Positions 24,799 through 34,394 of a stretch of 64,000 bases of DNA are shown here, piece after piece. Where the stretch lies: contig OZ251545.1 in the NCBI GenBank assembly GCA_965243335.1, forward strand, positions 806,001-870,000, read 5' to 3'. The translations under genes were made by a program, and so were the position numbers. Source of the stretch: JAJDXW01 sp965243335. GTDB taxonomy: Bacteria; Pseudomonadota; Gammaproteobacteria; HK1. Under the pieces are notes generated by a model, which worked only from the letters and a program-made list of their open reading frames with translations, was not told the origin of the DNA and searched no databases. Position 1 is the first letter of the stretch; the number at the start of each line of letters is the position of its first letter.

Positions 24799-27700
24799 CT
24801 ACTCGACCAAACCTGCTGGTGGGTGTTTCCATGGCGAATCAGGCTTTCGGCGTTTAAGGAGCTCTGATATTTCCGCGGTGTCAATATCCAGAAACGCAAT
24901 GGATGCTTGAGGTTGACCATGCATGTGGAATATCTGCCTCCTGTGAGCATCGGCACGAGGCCAGTAGGCGTTGCTTCCACCATATTTGCCATTGTTGACT
25001 AACACGACAAGTTGAAACATATGGTAATGCAAAGCAAGTGCCATCTGATCGAATGTCTTGGTATCCTTGTTGAGCGCCGGTATGGCAAACACATCGGATT
25101 TGTTCCGGAGATCGGCCGCCAATCCCAAGTCTGTCGCATCATAACAAATCGACGCCGAAAGCCGGAGAGGAGGTTGGCACTCGGACCATGGATAACCGAT
25201 CAGCCATTGGCACGGGCGAAATCCCTGTACGTTGGGCTTCTGCTCGATCGGAGCAAGGTGATGCTTGCCCTGACGTCGGATTCGTATCTGAAGGCCATGG
25301 TTTCTGGTCCACTCGGGCATGATCCAAAGGGCTGAATTGATCACCGGCTTTCCGCTGAATATCTCCTGGTAGGTCAGCCCTGTCAATATCAACGTCCGGT
25401 AGGCTCGTGCAAACGGCACGAGGTGAGTCCGTACATCGTCGGGATGAACTGCCAATTCCGGCAAGATCAACCAATCGAGACGACTACCACGATCCATATG
25501 CGTATCACGCAGGTCCAACATTCGTTTGACGGCCTCAAGCGCAGTCGAAAGATGATTACGGTGTCTGCGACGAAAGCTCCTTTCGGACAAAGTGATATCT
25601 TTATTGTCGAAGGTATGCGGTAGGACGGTTTGCACCATACATGCCCTCAGTGGACGGGGTGAAGAGTCTTGAGTGGGGCGATCAATGACCATTGATAGCA
25701 TGAGAACACCCGTCGCTGTTCCTCGTTTCTTCTTGAGGAATTCGATGCGCTCCTCGATCTTCGATTGTGTGCTCTCGATTCCCTGTTCGATCCAGTCGAA
25801 TTCTTTCGGCACCCGACAACCTGGCCAGCATAGCAATGCCAATAGGAACTGTTCCATCCAATCGGTGATAGGTGCCCAATCGTCACCGAATGCCTGCTGG
25901 GCATTGAATAATCCGTAAAGTCGCTGATACCAATGACTTTTCACAGGATGATATGCCTTTAAACGTCTCTTTTGATACTCCGGAAGTATGATGGTAGTGA
26001 AGTCCGATTGCCGTGAAAGAATAAACCGCAAAAGGAAACCAAGTTGGAATTTCCAGCGATCACTTGGTTTACACCAACGTGGCACTGTATAGAGAGAAGC
26101 CTTGGTATAATCCTGGATCGGTGATACATCCAGATCATCCACTTCCCCGATATCTGAATCGCACTTCATTTTCAAATGAATTTGTCCTGGTGAGATATAC
26201 TCCATCTCCATCAATTCCGAATCCTTAATCTTGTCCAGATATCTGATCGAAAACAGAAGCAAGGATAGTTCGTTTCTAAGGACTGGCATGTAGTCGTCGC
26301 CCTGTACGATACCGACCAAATTCTGCATATTCTGCACCTTGGAATCCATATCGACACATAAATCACGTCGAATGTCCGATGGCAAATCCTCGAAAAAGAA
26401 GCTATCGTTCGCACTGAATTCCAAGGCTAATGATGGGTCCCTCCGCGCGATTTCCATTTTTTGTGTGGTGGTCAATGCATTGGGTGTCCAATCGATAGAT
26501 GTTTGAGAAAAATGAAAAGCGCGGTGCGACAGTATGATCAGGGTTGCGAAGTCCGAATCGGTAAGGGGATGTCGTTCACCGCGAAGAAACATAATCAATT
26601 TGTGATAGCGAGCTGTCTCGGCGCTCCGGCTCCTGCGAACAACTGGAATATCAGCGGGGTAGAATGCCGCAAGAAAGAGAAGAGCCTGTTGTCGGAGATA
26701 CCAAGGAATACTCTTGGTGGAAAGTTTTGTCAGTCTCAAGGCTTCATCTCGGAGTACCTCTCGATATTTTTCGATACAAATACTCTTCGGCAAACACTCG
26801 TTGTCCTCCACGAAGCCAGTCTCCGTGGCGCCCGCCCGAAGAAGTTCGCTGAGGCAATACCAAGCAACCCGTCTTGATGGTCCACGCTTGCCACCTGATT
26901 GAGCAAACGGCATCAGTAGGTTGAGTACATCTTTCAGCACTGCTGCATCCGGCCAGATATCGAGTCCTACCCTGAGAAGACGAACATTCGATGGATCAGT
27001 AATCCATTTTGCAATCAGATTAAGGGCGAAGCTTTGCGCATCATCGTCAACATCCTGCTTAGTGCGTGTTCGCAGAATGGCTCCATCGGAGTCAGCGAAC
27101 TCGGTGTCCGCTTTCTCTGCATCTTCTTCGCTGTGGCGGCTTTCATCAAGGAGTGGCCTGATTGACCGATATGTAGTGCGAAAGCGACTGGCGGAGAACC
27201 TGGCGACGGTTTCATCTCGCACATCCGGAAGAGGAGTGAATTTCCAGTCATTCGCAGCTACATCACGGATCGAGGCTTCCTGTGAGCGAATCAATCCATG
27301 CACGGCATCAAGAATCTCCGCACCAGCAATAGCGTCGAATCCGCCAGAAGCAGCAGATTGTATCCCGTCCATTCGGCGGCTCTGGCGAATGAGGGGTCGA
27401 TGTGATCCGCCGAATTCGGCTACCTTCGTTTTATCATCAGAAAGTAACAATCCCGGTGCTTTTTCATTCAGCAAATTTTTTAGCCAATTGGTAACTGCAT
27501 CCTGCACATCGCGCATGCTTGAATTTTCCGATCCAACTGCAACAACGATGCGCAGATCATCAACATATCGACAGCCATCTTCAAGACGAACGCCTTCTAC
27601 GATTTCCTTGCCAATACTGTTTCGGAGCTTCTCATCAAACGAGACGAGCACGGCGTTTGCGAAGAAGCCTGCTGAAACCAAACCTTGGGGCAGTGCTATG

Positions 27701-28569
27701 TGGGAAAAATCTTCCAACTCGGCAGCTTGTGCATATTTCGTTACGTCGCGCTTATCACGAACATGCCATCCCCAATCCAGCACTCTTTCAGCGAAATCAA
27801 AGAAAGGAGCGGCATCATCATCGGACTGCATCTGCCGGAGCACCTTCATCAACTGCCCTGGGCGAACACGATCATAGAATTGACTCAAATCGGATTCAAT
27901 AATAAAAATGCGCTGACCGTCTTTTCGTTCAATCGATTGTGCCACTACTGTCGGTCGCGTTATAAATGATCTGTAATCTTGAAAATATGAGCGATATAGT
28001 TTCGAGGAACCCCACCGATGACGCAGTTTACCGTCGATTTGGTCGCAGAACAGACGATTACCATAGGAACTGACCTTGCAACGGGATTCCGCTTTATCGT
28101 ATGGGCTTCGCGGGTCGCCCTGTTTGGATTCGAGTTGGTCCGCCAGGCACAGCATCAGTGCCGTTGCCACTACTTGATCCCGCATACTCACGTAGGCGAG
28201 TGGTCGTAGGCGAGCTAGAGAAATTCGCGTTTCCTTTCTCGGCTGCCAAGAGCCCGCCGATATGTGCCAGCGCTGACTCTTTGGCGCTGGAACCAGACGA
28301 AGGGGATCACTTTTCCATTGATCGTGATTTTCGAGGCTCGCAGCGACATCGTGGATAAACTTCGGAAGGTTTACCGTGATCCAGTCGAGCTCGAGGGTGT
28401 CGACATACCAGTTGTGGTACCGGATATAGTTGGATGTCTTCTTCCATGCCTGGACAAGCACGAACTCCTGGCATAGCAGATCGAGGCGCGGACTCAGGAC
28501 TTCAGGAGTCATGTCCACATCCCACAATCCGGCGAGCACATTCATCGGGGCTGTGACAGCACGGATCAA
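24799..28569 (-). CDS. reverse transcriptase-nitrilase fusion, UG1/DRT type 1-like defence protein
   Basis: 1256 residues from a TTG at 28569; an ATG at 28545 is also possible. The N-terminal third is a reverse transcriptase: motif A IFIIESDLSQFYDRV with D227, motif B IALPQGLVSAGFFAN near 291-305, and motif C CRYVDDLRIVV with the catalytic pair D337/D338. A long central region has no recognised domain. The C-terminal third is a nitrilase/carbon-nitrogen hydrolase with all three catalytic residues: E1038 (LILPELAV), K1102 (RRQGKHHL) and C1142 (SASICYDA). This architecture is that of the unknown-group UG1 reverse transcriptases, reported as anti-phage (DRT type 1). The gene is clearly less GC-rich than its neighbours, indicating transfer. 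No partner gene is evident beside it. Confidence 0.88.
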   Translation of the reverse strand: MIRAVTAPMNVLAGLWDVDMTPEVLSPRLDLLCQEFVLVQAWKKTSNYIRYHNWYVDTLELDWITVNLPKFIHDVAASLENHDQWKSDPLRLVPAPKSQRWHISAGSWQPRKETRISLARLRPLAYVSMRDQVVATALMLCLADQLESKQGDPRSPYDKAESRCKVSSYGNRLFCDQIDGKLRHRWGSSKLYRSYFQDYRSFITRPTVVAQSIERKDGQRIFIIESDLSQFYDRVRPGQLMKVLRQMQSDDDAAPFFDFAERVLDWGWHVRDKRDVTKYAQAAELEDFSHIALPQGLVSAGFFANAVLVSFDEKLRNSIGKEIVEGVRLEDGCRYVDDLRIVVAVGSENSSMRDVQDAVTNWLKNLLNEKAPGLLLSDDKTKVAEFGGSHRPLIRQSRRMDGIQSAASGGFDAIAGAEILDAVHGLIRSQEASIRDVAANDWKFTPLPDVRDETVARFSASRFRTTYRSIRPLLDESRHSEEDAEKADTEFADSDGAILRTRTKQDVDDDAQSFALNLIAKWITDPSNVRLLRVGLDIWPDAAVLKDVLNLLMPFAQSGGKRGPSRRVAWYCLSELLRAGATETGFVEDNECLPKSICIEKYREVLRDEALRLTKLSTKSIPWYLRQQALLFLAAFYPADIPVVRRSRSAETARYHKLIMFLRGERHPLTDSDFATLIILSHRAFHFSQTSIDWTPNALTTTQKMEIARRDPSLALEFSANDSFFFEDLPSDIRRDLCVDMDSKVQNMQNLVGIVQGDDYMPVLRNELSLLLFSIRYLDKIKDSELMEMEYISPGQIHLKMKCDSDIGEVDDLDVSPIQDYTKASLYTVPRWCKPSDRWKFQLGFLLRFILSRQSDFTTIILPEYQKRRLKAYHPVKSHWYQRLYGLFNAQQAFGDDWAPITDWMEQFLLALLCWPGCRVPKEFDWIEQGIESTQSKIEERIEFLKKKRGTATGVLMLSMVIDRPTQDSSPRPLRACMVQTVLPHTFDNKDITLSERSFRRRHRNHLSTALEAVKRMLDLRDTHMDRGSRLDWLILPELAVHPDDVRTHLVPFARAYRTLILTGLTYQEIFSGKPVINSALWIMPEWTRNHGLQIRIRRQGKHHLAPIEQKPNVQGFRPCQWLIGYPWSECQPPLRLSASICYDATDLGLAADLRNKSDVFAIPALNKDTKTFDQMALALHYHMFQLVVLVNNGKYGGSNAYWPRADAHRRQIFHMHGQPQASIAFLDIDTAEISELLKRRKPDSPWKHPPAGLVE

Positions 28570-28651
28570 TCATGCTGGGACAGGAGCCGATGAAGCACTG
28601 GTCCTCCTCGAACCACTCAATCAGCTTGCCATACTTTGTACTGTCGTTCAT
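28502..28651 (-). pseudogene. hicB: truncated HicB antitoxin
   Basis: 49 residues beginning MNDSTKYGKLIEWFEEDQCF and continuing IGSCPSMIDPCCHSPDE. This is the N-terminus of the HicB class with a CPxxx-CCH signature. Homology then stops and the frame ends among the first codons of the reverse transcriptase gene. The rest of HicB was evidently lost where the island joined. Confidence 0.7.
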
Positions 28652-28815
28652 CGCCTGGTTTCCTCTATCTTCCATCGCACCCCACGCTCCTGACAGGCTT
28701 CGCGTCGTCGCCCCGGTTCCCGAAATGGATGACGCGCACCCCTTTGGGATGTCGATAGTTCCGGTGGCTGCGTCCACAGCCGGGGAGCGCCAGCTTGGAG
28801 AGCGAGGGCTCCCGC
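28648..28815 (-). pseudogene. hicA: frameshifted HicA toxin remnant
   Basis: One frame encodes GRSHRNYRHPKGVRVIHFGN and RGDDAKP, matching the HicA pattern GSHRxYRHPxG...GDDAKPYQERxVR. The ending CQERGVRWKIEETRR is in the next frame and its stop overlaps the hicB ATG. Restoring one base after the codons for DDAKP would rejoin them. The N-terminal part of HicA is not recognisable. Catalytic His is present, but the gene is broken. Confidence 0.65.
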
Positions 28816-28920
28816 CACCGGGCGGCCCTGCGCCAGCGGCTCGTTCGCCCCCGCCTCCACCGGTGCTTCTGTGCTGGCCATGACGCCATTGTAGCCGTGC
28901 CCCCAGCAGGATCAACCACT

Positions 28921-29015
28921 CCTGGGAACGGCGCGTCCGCCGGCGCTCGTGTCCCGCGCGCAATTTCGTTCCCGGGGGCTTCGCCCCATGCGGGCGGGAT
29001 CCGAGCGTTCCCGGC
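28921..29015. repeat. GC-rich palindromic element
   Basis: The left arm near 28942 (GGCGCTCGTGTCCCGCGCGC) pairs imperfectly with the right arm 28989-29012 (TGCGGGCGGGATCCGAGCGT). The loop AATTTCGTTCCCGGGGGCTT resembles the loop of the 44.2 kb copy (ACTTTCGTTCACGGGCGCTT). It lies between the hicAB remnant and the dimethylformamidase-like gene. No other gene is seen in 28816-29188. Confidence 0.55.
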
Positions 29016-29188
29016 GAAGCACTCGCGAAGACCCTGAAGGCAGCTCCGAATCCGCCCCGATTCCGGGGGAAGAGCTCGGTCCCTGCTTCCACCTTTCCAC
29101 AATCAAAAGATTACGAACGACACACGGGACTCGGCGCGGCCCGGCGGGGCGACCTCGTGGCAGGGAAGACAGGCTCGCGGGAAGGGGG

Positions 29189-31414
29189 TCAGACCTCGAA
29201 CGGGGCCGGGTCGACGAAGCGGTCGAGCACGTTGCGGGTGATGCGGGAGATGTTGTTGTCGTAGCCGTTGTGGGAGAGGCTGCCGCAGTACGTGATGGAG
29301 CCCACCGAGAACACCGCGCCCCCCCGTCCGGTCTCGAAGAAGGCCATGTCCGAGCGGATGAGGGCGTCCGGCGGCTCGCCCGGCCAGGTGGAGATGTGGG
29401 TCAGGAGCTCTTCCGGGACCACCACGAACGTGTCCCCGTGCTGCTCGGAGGTCGCGAGGATCAGGGTGTTGGGCGGGGACCCGAGCCGGTGGTCGACCCG
29501 GTCCAGCTCGAAGCCGGCCGCCCCCCCTCCGCTCAGGCCGAAGTCGCCGAGGATCCGGTCCGGCACGCCTTCGAAGATCCACGCCGCGCGCGGGTCGTCG
29601 GCGCCGGGGGCGCGGACGTAGTACGAGCCGACGAACTGCCCCTGCCCCGAGAACCCCACCCCGGCGAGGCGCTGCGGCGGGCGGTCGTTGCGCCGCCACA
29701 GGCCCCCGTACTGGCCGTCGAACGCGTTGTAGTACTCCCCGGGCTCCGCCGCCCAGGCGCGGATCCCGCCTTCCGCGCGCCGGATCTCGACCGCGCCGGG
29801 GACGTCGTCGTGCAGCGCGACCCGCCAGTAGAAGCCGTTTCCGCCGAGGTACATCAGGCGCCTGCCTCCGTCGAGGAAGCGCGTGAGAGCGTCGAGGGTG
29901 CGGGCGGTGTGGTACTCCGGGTGGGACGCGGTGAGCACCACCTGGTAGGGGGCGATGAGGTCGTGGCCCTCGCGGTGGAGGTCCTCGTCGGTCACCACGT
30001 CGAAGCCGTGTCCGGTCGCCTCCAGCCAGTCGAAGAGGTGGGTGTCGGCCGGGTAGTGGCGAAGGCCGGAGCCGCGCCGGTCCACGTAGCTCAGGAACCC
30101 CGAACGCAGGTTGAGGACCGGCCGCAGGCGCGATGCGTAGCAGATCCCGCTGCCGTCGCGGTGGAAGTTGTAGGTCGAGAGCCCGTACTCGCGGTGGTCG
30201 TCGGCGGTCTGCTCGCGCGCGCGCCAGTCCCGGGCGCGGGCGCGGTACTCGTCGTTGGTGAGCTTCCGCGAGTAGTTGCCGTACACGGTGTACGTGAAGG
30301 TCGGGACGAGCACGCAGATCGGCGCGCCGGGGGCCCCGAGGCGCGGGCGCACGAAGAAGGGGATCATGTCCTCGTGCTCCCCGCACGAGAGCCGGGCCGC
30401 GTAGGCCCCGCTCGGGAGGTCGTCCGGGACGGTGTACGTGAAGTCGGTCTCCCAGCCGCAATCGTGGAGGTCGTCGTCGTGGAAGTGGATGGCCCCGTAG
30501 TGCGCGGGGGCGTGGCGCCAGCAGTGCTCCTCGCCGGTCCAGCCGGCCCCCTTCATGCCGCGGGCGGGGAGGTTGACCAGCGCGCCGTGCCAGCCGTTCG
30601 GCCCGACGTCGACCACCCGCTGGCTCGACATCTCGCAGGAGAAGTCCCAATCGGCGATGACCGGGGAGGCGGGGTCCGGCGCGCGGGGGGGCGGCGCCCC
30701 GGCCCCGCTCGGGCCGGATCCGACGAGGTACGGGCGCTCGATCTTGCCGTTGAAGCAGCCCCCGACGGGGTCGCCCCCGAGGGCCGCGATGAAGAGGTCC
30801 GACCCGGCGGCGGCGCCGCCGGGGGAGAGCGCTTCGGCCCGCTGGCGGGCCGTGCCGGCGTCGTCCACCACCCGGGTCCCGTCGAGCGGCGCCTGCCCCA
30901 CCGTCATCGCCCCGGAATCCGGGTCCACGCTCCCCCAGACCCGGTACCAGGCCCGTTCCCGGAGCGGCTTCCCCACCGCGACTTCGAGGGCTGCCCCGCC
31001 CCCCGCCCGGGCCACCCTGAGCACCGCTCCGCGCTTGCCGTCGAGCACGAGGGCGAGGCCGGTACTCTCCGTGAGCCACGAGACGACCCCCTGCCCCTCG
31101 AGCGCGGGGAGGGTCGGCCAGACGGTGGCGACGACGGTCATCGCGCCGCCCTCCGGGCGCGCCCCGCGCACCCGCGCGAAGGAGCCGAGGCGCGCGTCCT
31201 TCGGGTGCGACGGCCAGCTTCCCTCGAAGTCGGACGAGACCGAAACCTCCTTGACGCCGGGTCCGTCCGGGTTCGGGTCGCCGCAGATCACCCGCACGAG
31301 TCGGGCCTCGAAGGGCTGCCCGGAGCGGCTGCTCACCTTGAACTCGACGGTCTCGCCGGGGCCGGCCGACAGCCGGTCGGCGTAGCCGATGAGGGGGATG
31401 TCGTTGGGGGTCAT
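29189..31414 (-). CDS. N,N-dimethylformamidase large (beta) subunit-like protein
   Basis: 741 residues. Residues from about 260 on resemble the large subunit of N,N-dimethylformamidase: VPTFTYTVYGNYSRKLTNDE, DWLEATGHGFDVVTDEDLH, LTASHPEYHTARTLDALTRF, LGGNGFYW and VFSVGSITYCGSLSHNGYDN near the end. The N-terminal part looks like a beta-sandwich/LamG-type region (WDFSCEMSSQRVVDVGPNGW). Known DMFase uses a mononuclear Fe(III) site and also needs a small alpha subunit; no small-subunit gene was found nearby. The product would hydrolyse an amide. It is last in a leftward catabolic series, so the substrate is probably linked to acyl-CoA chemistry. Confidence 0.8.
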   Translation of the reverse strand: MTPNDIPLIGYADRLSAGPGETVEFKVSSRSGQPFEARLVRVICGDPNPDGPGVKEVSVSSDFEGSWPSHPKDARLGSFARVRGARPEGGAMTVVATVWPTLPALEGQGVVSWLTESTGLALVLDGKRGAVLRVARAGGGAALEVAVGKPLRERAWYRVWGSVDPDSGAMTVGQAPLDGTRVVDDAGTARQRAEALSPGGAAAGSDLFIAALGGDPVGGCFNGKIERPYLVGSGPSGAGAPPPRAPDPASPVIADWDFSCEMSSQRVVDVGPNGWHGALVNLPARGMKGAGWTGEEHCWRHAPAHYGAIHFHDDDLHDCGWETDFTYTVPDDLPSGAYAARLSCGEHEDMIPFFVRPRLGAPGAPICVLVPTFTYTVYGNYSRKLTNDEYRARARDWRAREQTADDHREYGLSTYNFHRDGSGICYASRLRPVLNLRSGFLSYVDRRGSGLRHYPADTHLFDWLEATGHGFDVVTDEDLHREGHDLIAPYQVVLTASHPEYHTARTLDALTRFLDGGRRLMYLGGNGFYWRVALHDDVPGAVEIRRAEGGIRAWAAEPGEYYNAFDGQYGGLWRRNDRPPQRLAGVGFSGQGQFVGSYYVRAPGADDPRAAWIFEGVPDRILGDFGLSGGGAAGFELDRVDHRLGSPPNTLILATSEQHGDTFVVVPEELLTHISTWPGEPPDALIRSDMAFFETGRGGAVFSVGSITYCGSLSHNGYDNNISRITRNVLDRFVDPAPFEV

Positions 31415-31541
31415 GGCGGGGGCGCTCGTTCGGGGCGGCTGCCGATACTACCAGCGGAGGCGCCGCGGCGGCGTGGGCGCAGGCGCAGACTCGCGCCGCC
31501 CCCGCCGTCGAGGCGGCCGCGTATCGGGGGCCGCCGGGCGC

Positions 31542-33209
31542 TCACCCGCCCGCGGACGAGCCGGCTTCGGGGCGAAGCTCGGGCAGGACGTAGCCTTCCG
31601 CCGCGAGCCCGGCCCGCACCGCCTTCTTGTCGATCTTGCCGGTGGTGGTGAGCGGGAGGGAGTCCCGGAACAGGACGTCGTCGGGAACCTGCCACTTCGC
31701 GAACCGCGCCGCGCAGTGCCGCCCCACGTCGTCCGCGCCCACCTCCGCCCCGGGCACGCGGACCACGAGGGCCACCGGGCGTTCGTCCCACTTGGGGTGC
31801 GGCTGCGCCACCACCGCCGCGAGCGCGACCCCTTCGAGCCCCACGATGTGGTTCTCGAGGTCGACGGACGAGATCCACTCGCCCCCCGACTTCACCAGGT
31901 CCTTCGAACGGTCCGCGATGATGAGGTACTGCTCCTCGTCGATGGCGGCGACGTCGCCGGTCACCAGCCATCCGTCGCGGAACTTGTCGGGCTGCGGGTC
32001 CCGGTAGTACTCGGAGCACACCCAGGGCCCCCGCACCAGCAGCTCTCCGATCGATGCCCCGTCGTGCGGCAGCGGGCGGAAGTCCTCGTCCACGATCTCC
32101 ATCTCGAGCCCCGGACTCAGGAGCCCCGCCTTGCCGAGGTTGGCGAACTGCTCGTCTTCGCCGAGGTCCCGGTGGGCGCGCTTCGCGACCCGGCGCGAGA
32201 CCGTGCCGAGGGGATTGGTCTCGGTCATGCCCCAGCCCTGGATCATCTCGATCCGGTAGCGGTCCCAGTACCAGCGGATCAGGGAGAGCGGCGGGGCGGA
32301 GCCCCCGCAGCAGAGGCGCCTGAGATGCGAGAGGTCGTATCGATCCGGGTCGGCCTCGAGCGCGGCGCGCACCCCCTGCCAGATCGTGGGCACCCCGGCC
32401 GACAGGGTGACCTCCTCCGACACGATGAGGTCGAGGAGCCTTTCCGGGGTCATGAAGCGGTGCGGCATGACCTGCTTCGCGCCCAGCATGGTCGCGGTGT
32501 ACGGGAGGCCCCAGCCCATCGCGTGGAACATCGGCACGATGCCGCACGTGCAGTCGGCCCCGGAGAGGCCCATGACGTCCGTCATCGCCTCCGCCATGGT
32601 GTGCAGGTAGGTGGAGCGATGGGTGTACATCACCCCCTTCGGGTGGCCGGTGGTGCCGCTCGTGTAGCAGAGCCCGAGGGGGGCGTTCTCGTCGAATTCG
32701 GGCCAAGCGGCGTTCCGGCTGAACCCGCTCAGGAACGACTCGTAGTCGACCGCGTTCGGGAGCGAGGATTCCCACGGTCCGCCATCGGGTTCGCCGCAGA
32801 CGACGTAGCGTTCGACCGAGGGGAGGTCGCCCGCGATCCGTTCGAGAAGGGGGGCCAGGTCCGCGTCCACGAAGATGATCCGGTCGGCGGCGTGGTTGAC
32901 GACGTACCGCAGGTCGTCCGCGCCCAGGCGGATGTTCAGGGTGTGGAGGACCGCTCCCATCGAGGGAACGGCCTGGTAGAGCTCGAGGTGCCGCCAGCTG
33001 TTCCACATGAACGTCGCGACCCGGTCGCCCCGCTCGATGCCGAAGTCCCGGAGGCCGTTCGCGAGCGCCGCGGCGCGCCCGGCGGTCTCGGCGTAGGTCT
33101 GGCGATGCTTCCCGTTCGAGGTCAGGGTAACGATCTCGGTCTCGGGCGCGATCCAGGCCCCGCGGTCGAGCAGCCGCCACATGAGGAGAGGGGTTCTCTG
33201 CATCGTCAC
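31542..33209 (-). CDS. acyl-CoA ligase (AMP-binding, long-chain fatty-acid CoA ligase family)
   Basis: 555 residues. The AMP-binding P-loop is YTSGTTGHPKGVMYTHR, followed by GWGMTETNPLG, LVTGDVAAIDEEQYLIIADR (A8-type hinge region) and the catalytic Lys in TTTGKIDKK near the C-terminus. It activates a carboxylic acid to acyl-AMP and then to a CoA thioester. It lies between an enoyl-CoA hydratase and the DMFase-like gene, so it probably primes an acid released or imported by this pathway for beta-oxidation-like steps. The acid is unknown. Confidence 0.92.
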   Translation of the reverse strand: MTMQRTPLLMWRLLDRGAWIAPETEIVTLTSNGKHRQTYAETAGRAAALANGLRDFGIERGDRVATFMWNSWRHLELYQAVPSMGAVLHTLNIRLGADDLRYVVNHAADRIIFVDADLAPLLERIAGDLPSVERYVVCGEPDGGPWESSLPNAVDYESFLSGFSRNAAWPEFDENAPLGLCYTSGTTGHPKGVMYTHRSTYLHTMAEAMTDVMGLSGADCTCGIVPMFHAMGWGLPYTATMLGAKQVMPHRFMTPERLLDLIVSEEVTLSAGVPTIWQGVRAALEADPDRYDLSHLRRLCCGGSAPPLSLIRWYWDRYRIEMIQGWGMTETNPLGTVSRRVAKRAHRDLGEDEQFANLGKAGLLSPGLEMEIVDEDFRPLPHDGASIGELLVRGPWVCSEYYRDPQPDKFRDGWLVTGDVAAIDEEQYLIIADRSKDLVKSGGEWISSVDLENHIVGLEGVALAAVVAQPHPKWDERPVALVVRVPGAEVGADDVGRHCAARFAKWQVPDDVLFRDSLPLTTTGKIDKKAVRAGLAAEGYVLPELRPEAGSSAGG

Positions 33210-33326
33210 GTTCCGGCCCTCCCGAGCGGAGCTCCTGGTCGGGGCGAGAGTGTAGGCGAGGGCGGGCGGACCCGTCCCGTCCTTCCGGCGGTCCGGCGGG
33301 GCCGTCCCCGTGCGGCCGCTTCCGCG

Positions 33327-34118
33327 TCAGTCGCCCTTGAACTCGGGTCTTCGCTTGTTCACGAACGCGTCGACGGCGTTGCGGTGGTCGCTGGTCGCGA
33401 ACGTCAGCATCTCGTAGCCGAGGCACGTGTCCATGACGCTGTGGGCGTAGCGCTTGAGGCCGACGTTCACCGCCGTCTTGGTCCAGCGGATCGCTCTGGC
33501 GGGGCCGGCGGCCAGCCGCTCCGCCATGCCGTAGACGCGAGCGTCCAGCTCGCCCTCGGGCACCGCGTGGTTGATGAGGCCGATCCGTTCCGCCTCGGCC
33601 GCGGTCAGCAGGTCTCCGGTCATCAGGTATTCCTTGGCCCGCGCGTGGCCGACCAGATGGGGCCAGGCGACGACCCCGCCGTCCCCGGCGACCAGCCCGA
33701 GCCGGACGTGCGGATCGCCGATCCGGGCGTTCTCGCTGGCATAGACGAGGTCGCAGAGCAGCGCCAGCGAGGCGCCGAGCCCGATGCAGGGCCCCGGAAT
33801 GCGGGCGATGATCGGCTTTTCGAGATCGAGCAGGCTGAAGATCATGCGCTTGGTCTTCACCACGTTCGATTCGAGCGTTCCGGCCGTCGTCATCTCCCGG
33901 ATCCAGGCCATGTCTCCGCCGGCGCTGAACGCCCGCCCGGCCCCGGTCAGCACGATGACGTCGGAATCGCCGTCGATCTGGACGTCGAGGAAGATCCGCG
34001 CCAGCTCCTCGTGCATCGGGTCGTCGACGGCGTTGAGGTCGTCGGGGCGGTTCAGGGTGAGGGTCAGGACCCGGCCCGTGCGGTCCACCCCGATCCGTTC
34101 GTAGCCTTCATAGTCCAT
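33327..34118 (-). CDS. enoyl-CoA hydratase/isomerase family protein
   Basis: 263 residues, typical for a crotonase. The oxyanion hole motifs are GRAFSAGGDM and PGPCIGLGASLALLCDLVYA. At the two usual catalytic Glu positions the sequence shows Asp or other residues (ARIGDPHVRLGLVAGDGG). Hydratase activity is therefore less sure than membership of the family, and it may be an isomerase or hydrolase variant. It is part of the leftward catabolic series, about 120 bp upstream of the CoA ligase. Confidence 0.88.
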   Translation of the reverse strand: MDYEGYERIGVDRTGRVLTLTLNRPDDLNAVDDPMHEELARIFLDVQIDGDSDVIVLTGAGRAFSAGGDMAWIREMTTAGTLESNVVKTKRMIFSLLDLEKPIIARIPGPCIGLGASLALLCDLVYASENARIGDPHVRLGLVAGDGGVVAWPHLVGHARAKEYLMTGDLLTAAEAERIGLINHAVPEGELDARVYGMAERLAAGPARAIRWTKTAVNVGLKRYAHSVMDTCLGYEMLTFATSDHRNAVDAFVNKRRPEFKGD

Positions 34119-34394
34119 GATCGCTCCTCGGTGGTCGTCCGGTCGGAAGGTCCGCGCGACCCGTCCGGCTCACGCGGCCCGACCGATCCGAGCCCGGAAG
34201 GGGATCATCCGCGGCTCCCGGAGGGCGGAGGGCGGCAAAGCCGGCTCGCGCGGGGCCGGCCCTCCGGGCCAGGAGCCTTCGCCGCGGAGAGTTCTCCCGA
34301 ACACCATCCCCGCTTCCGGGGGAAAGAGAGAACCACCCGCCGAAGTCAGGACAGCTTCTCCACACCTTTCCCCATTCTTCGGATTTCTTCCCTA

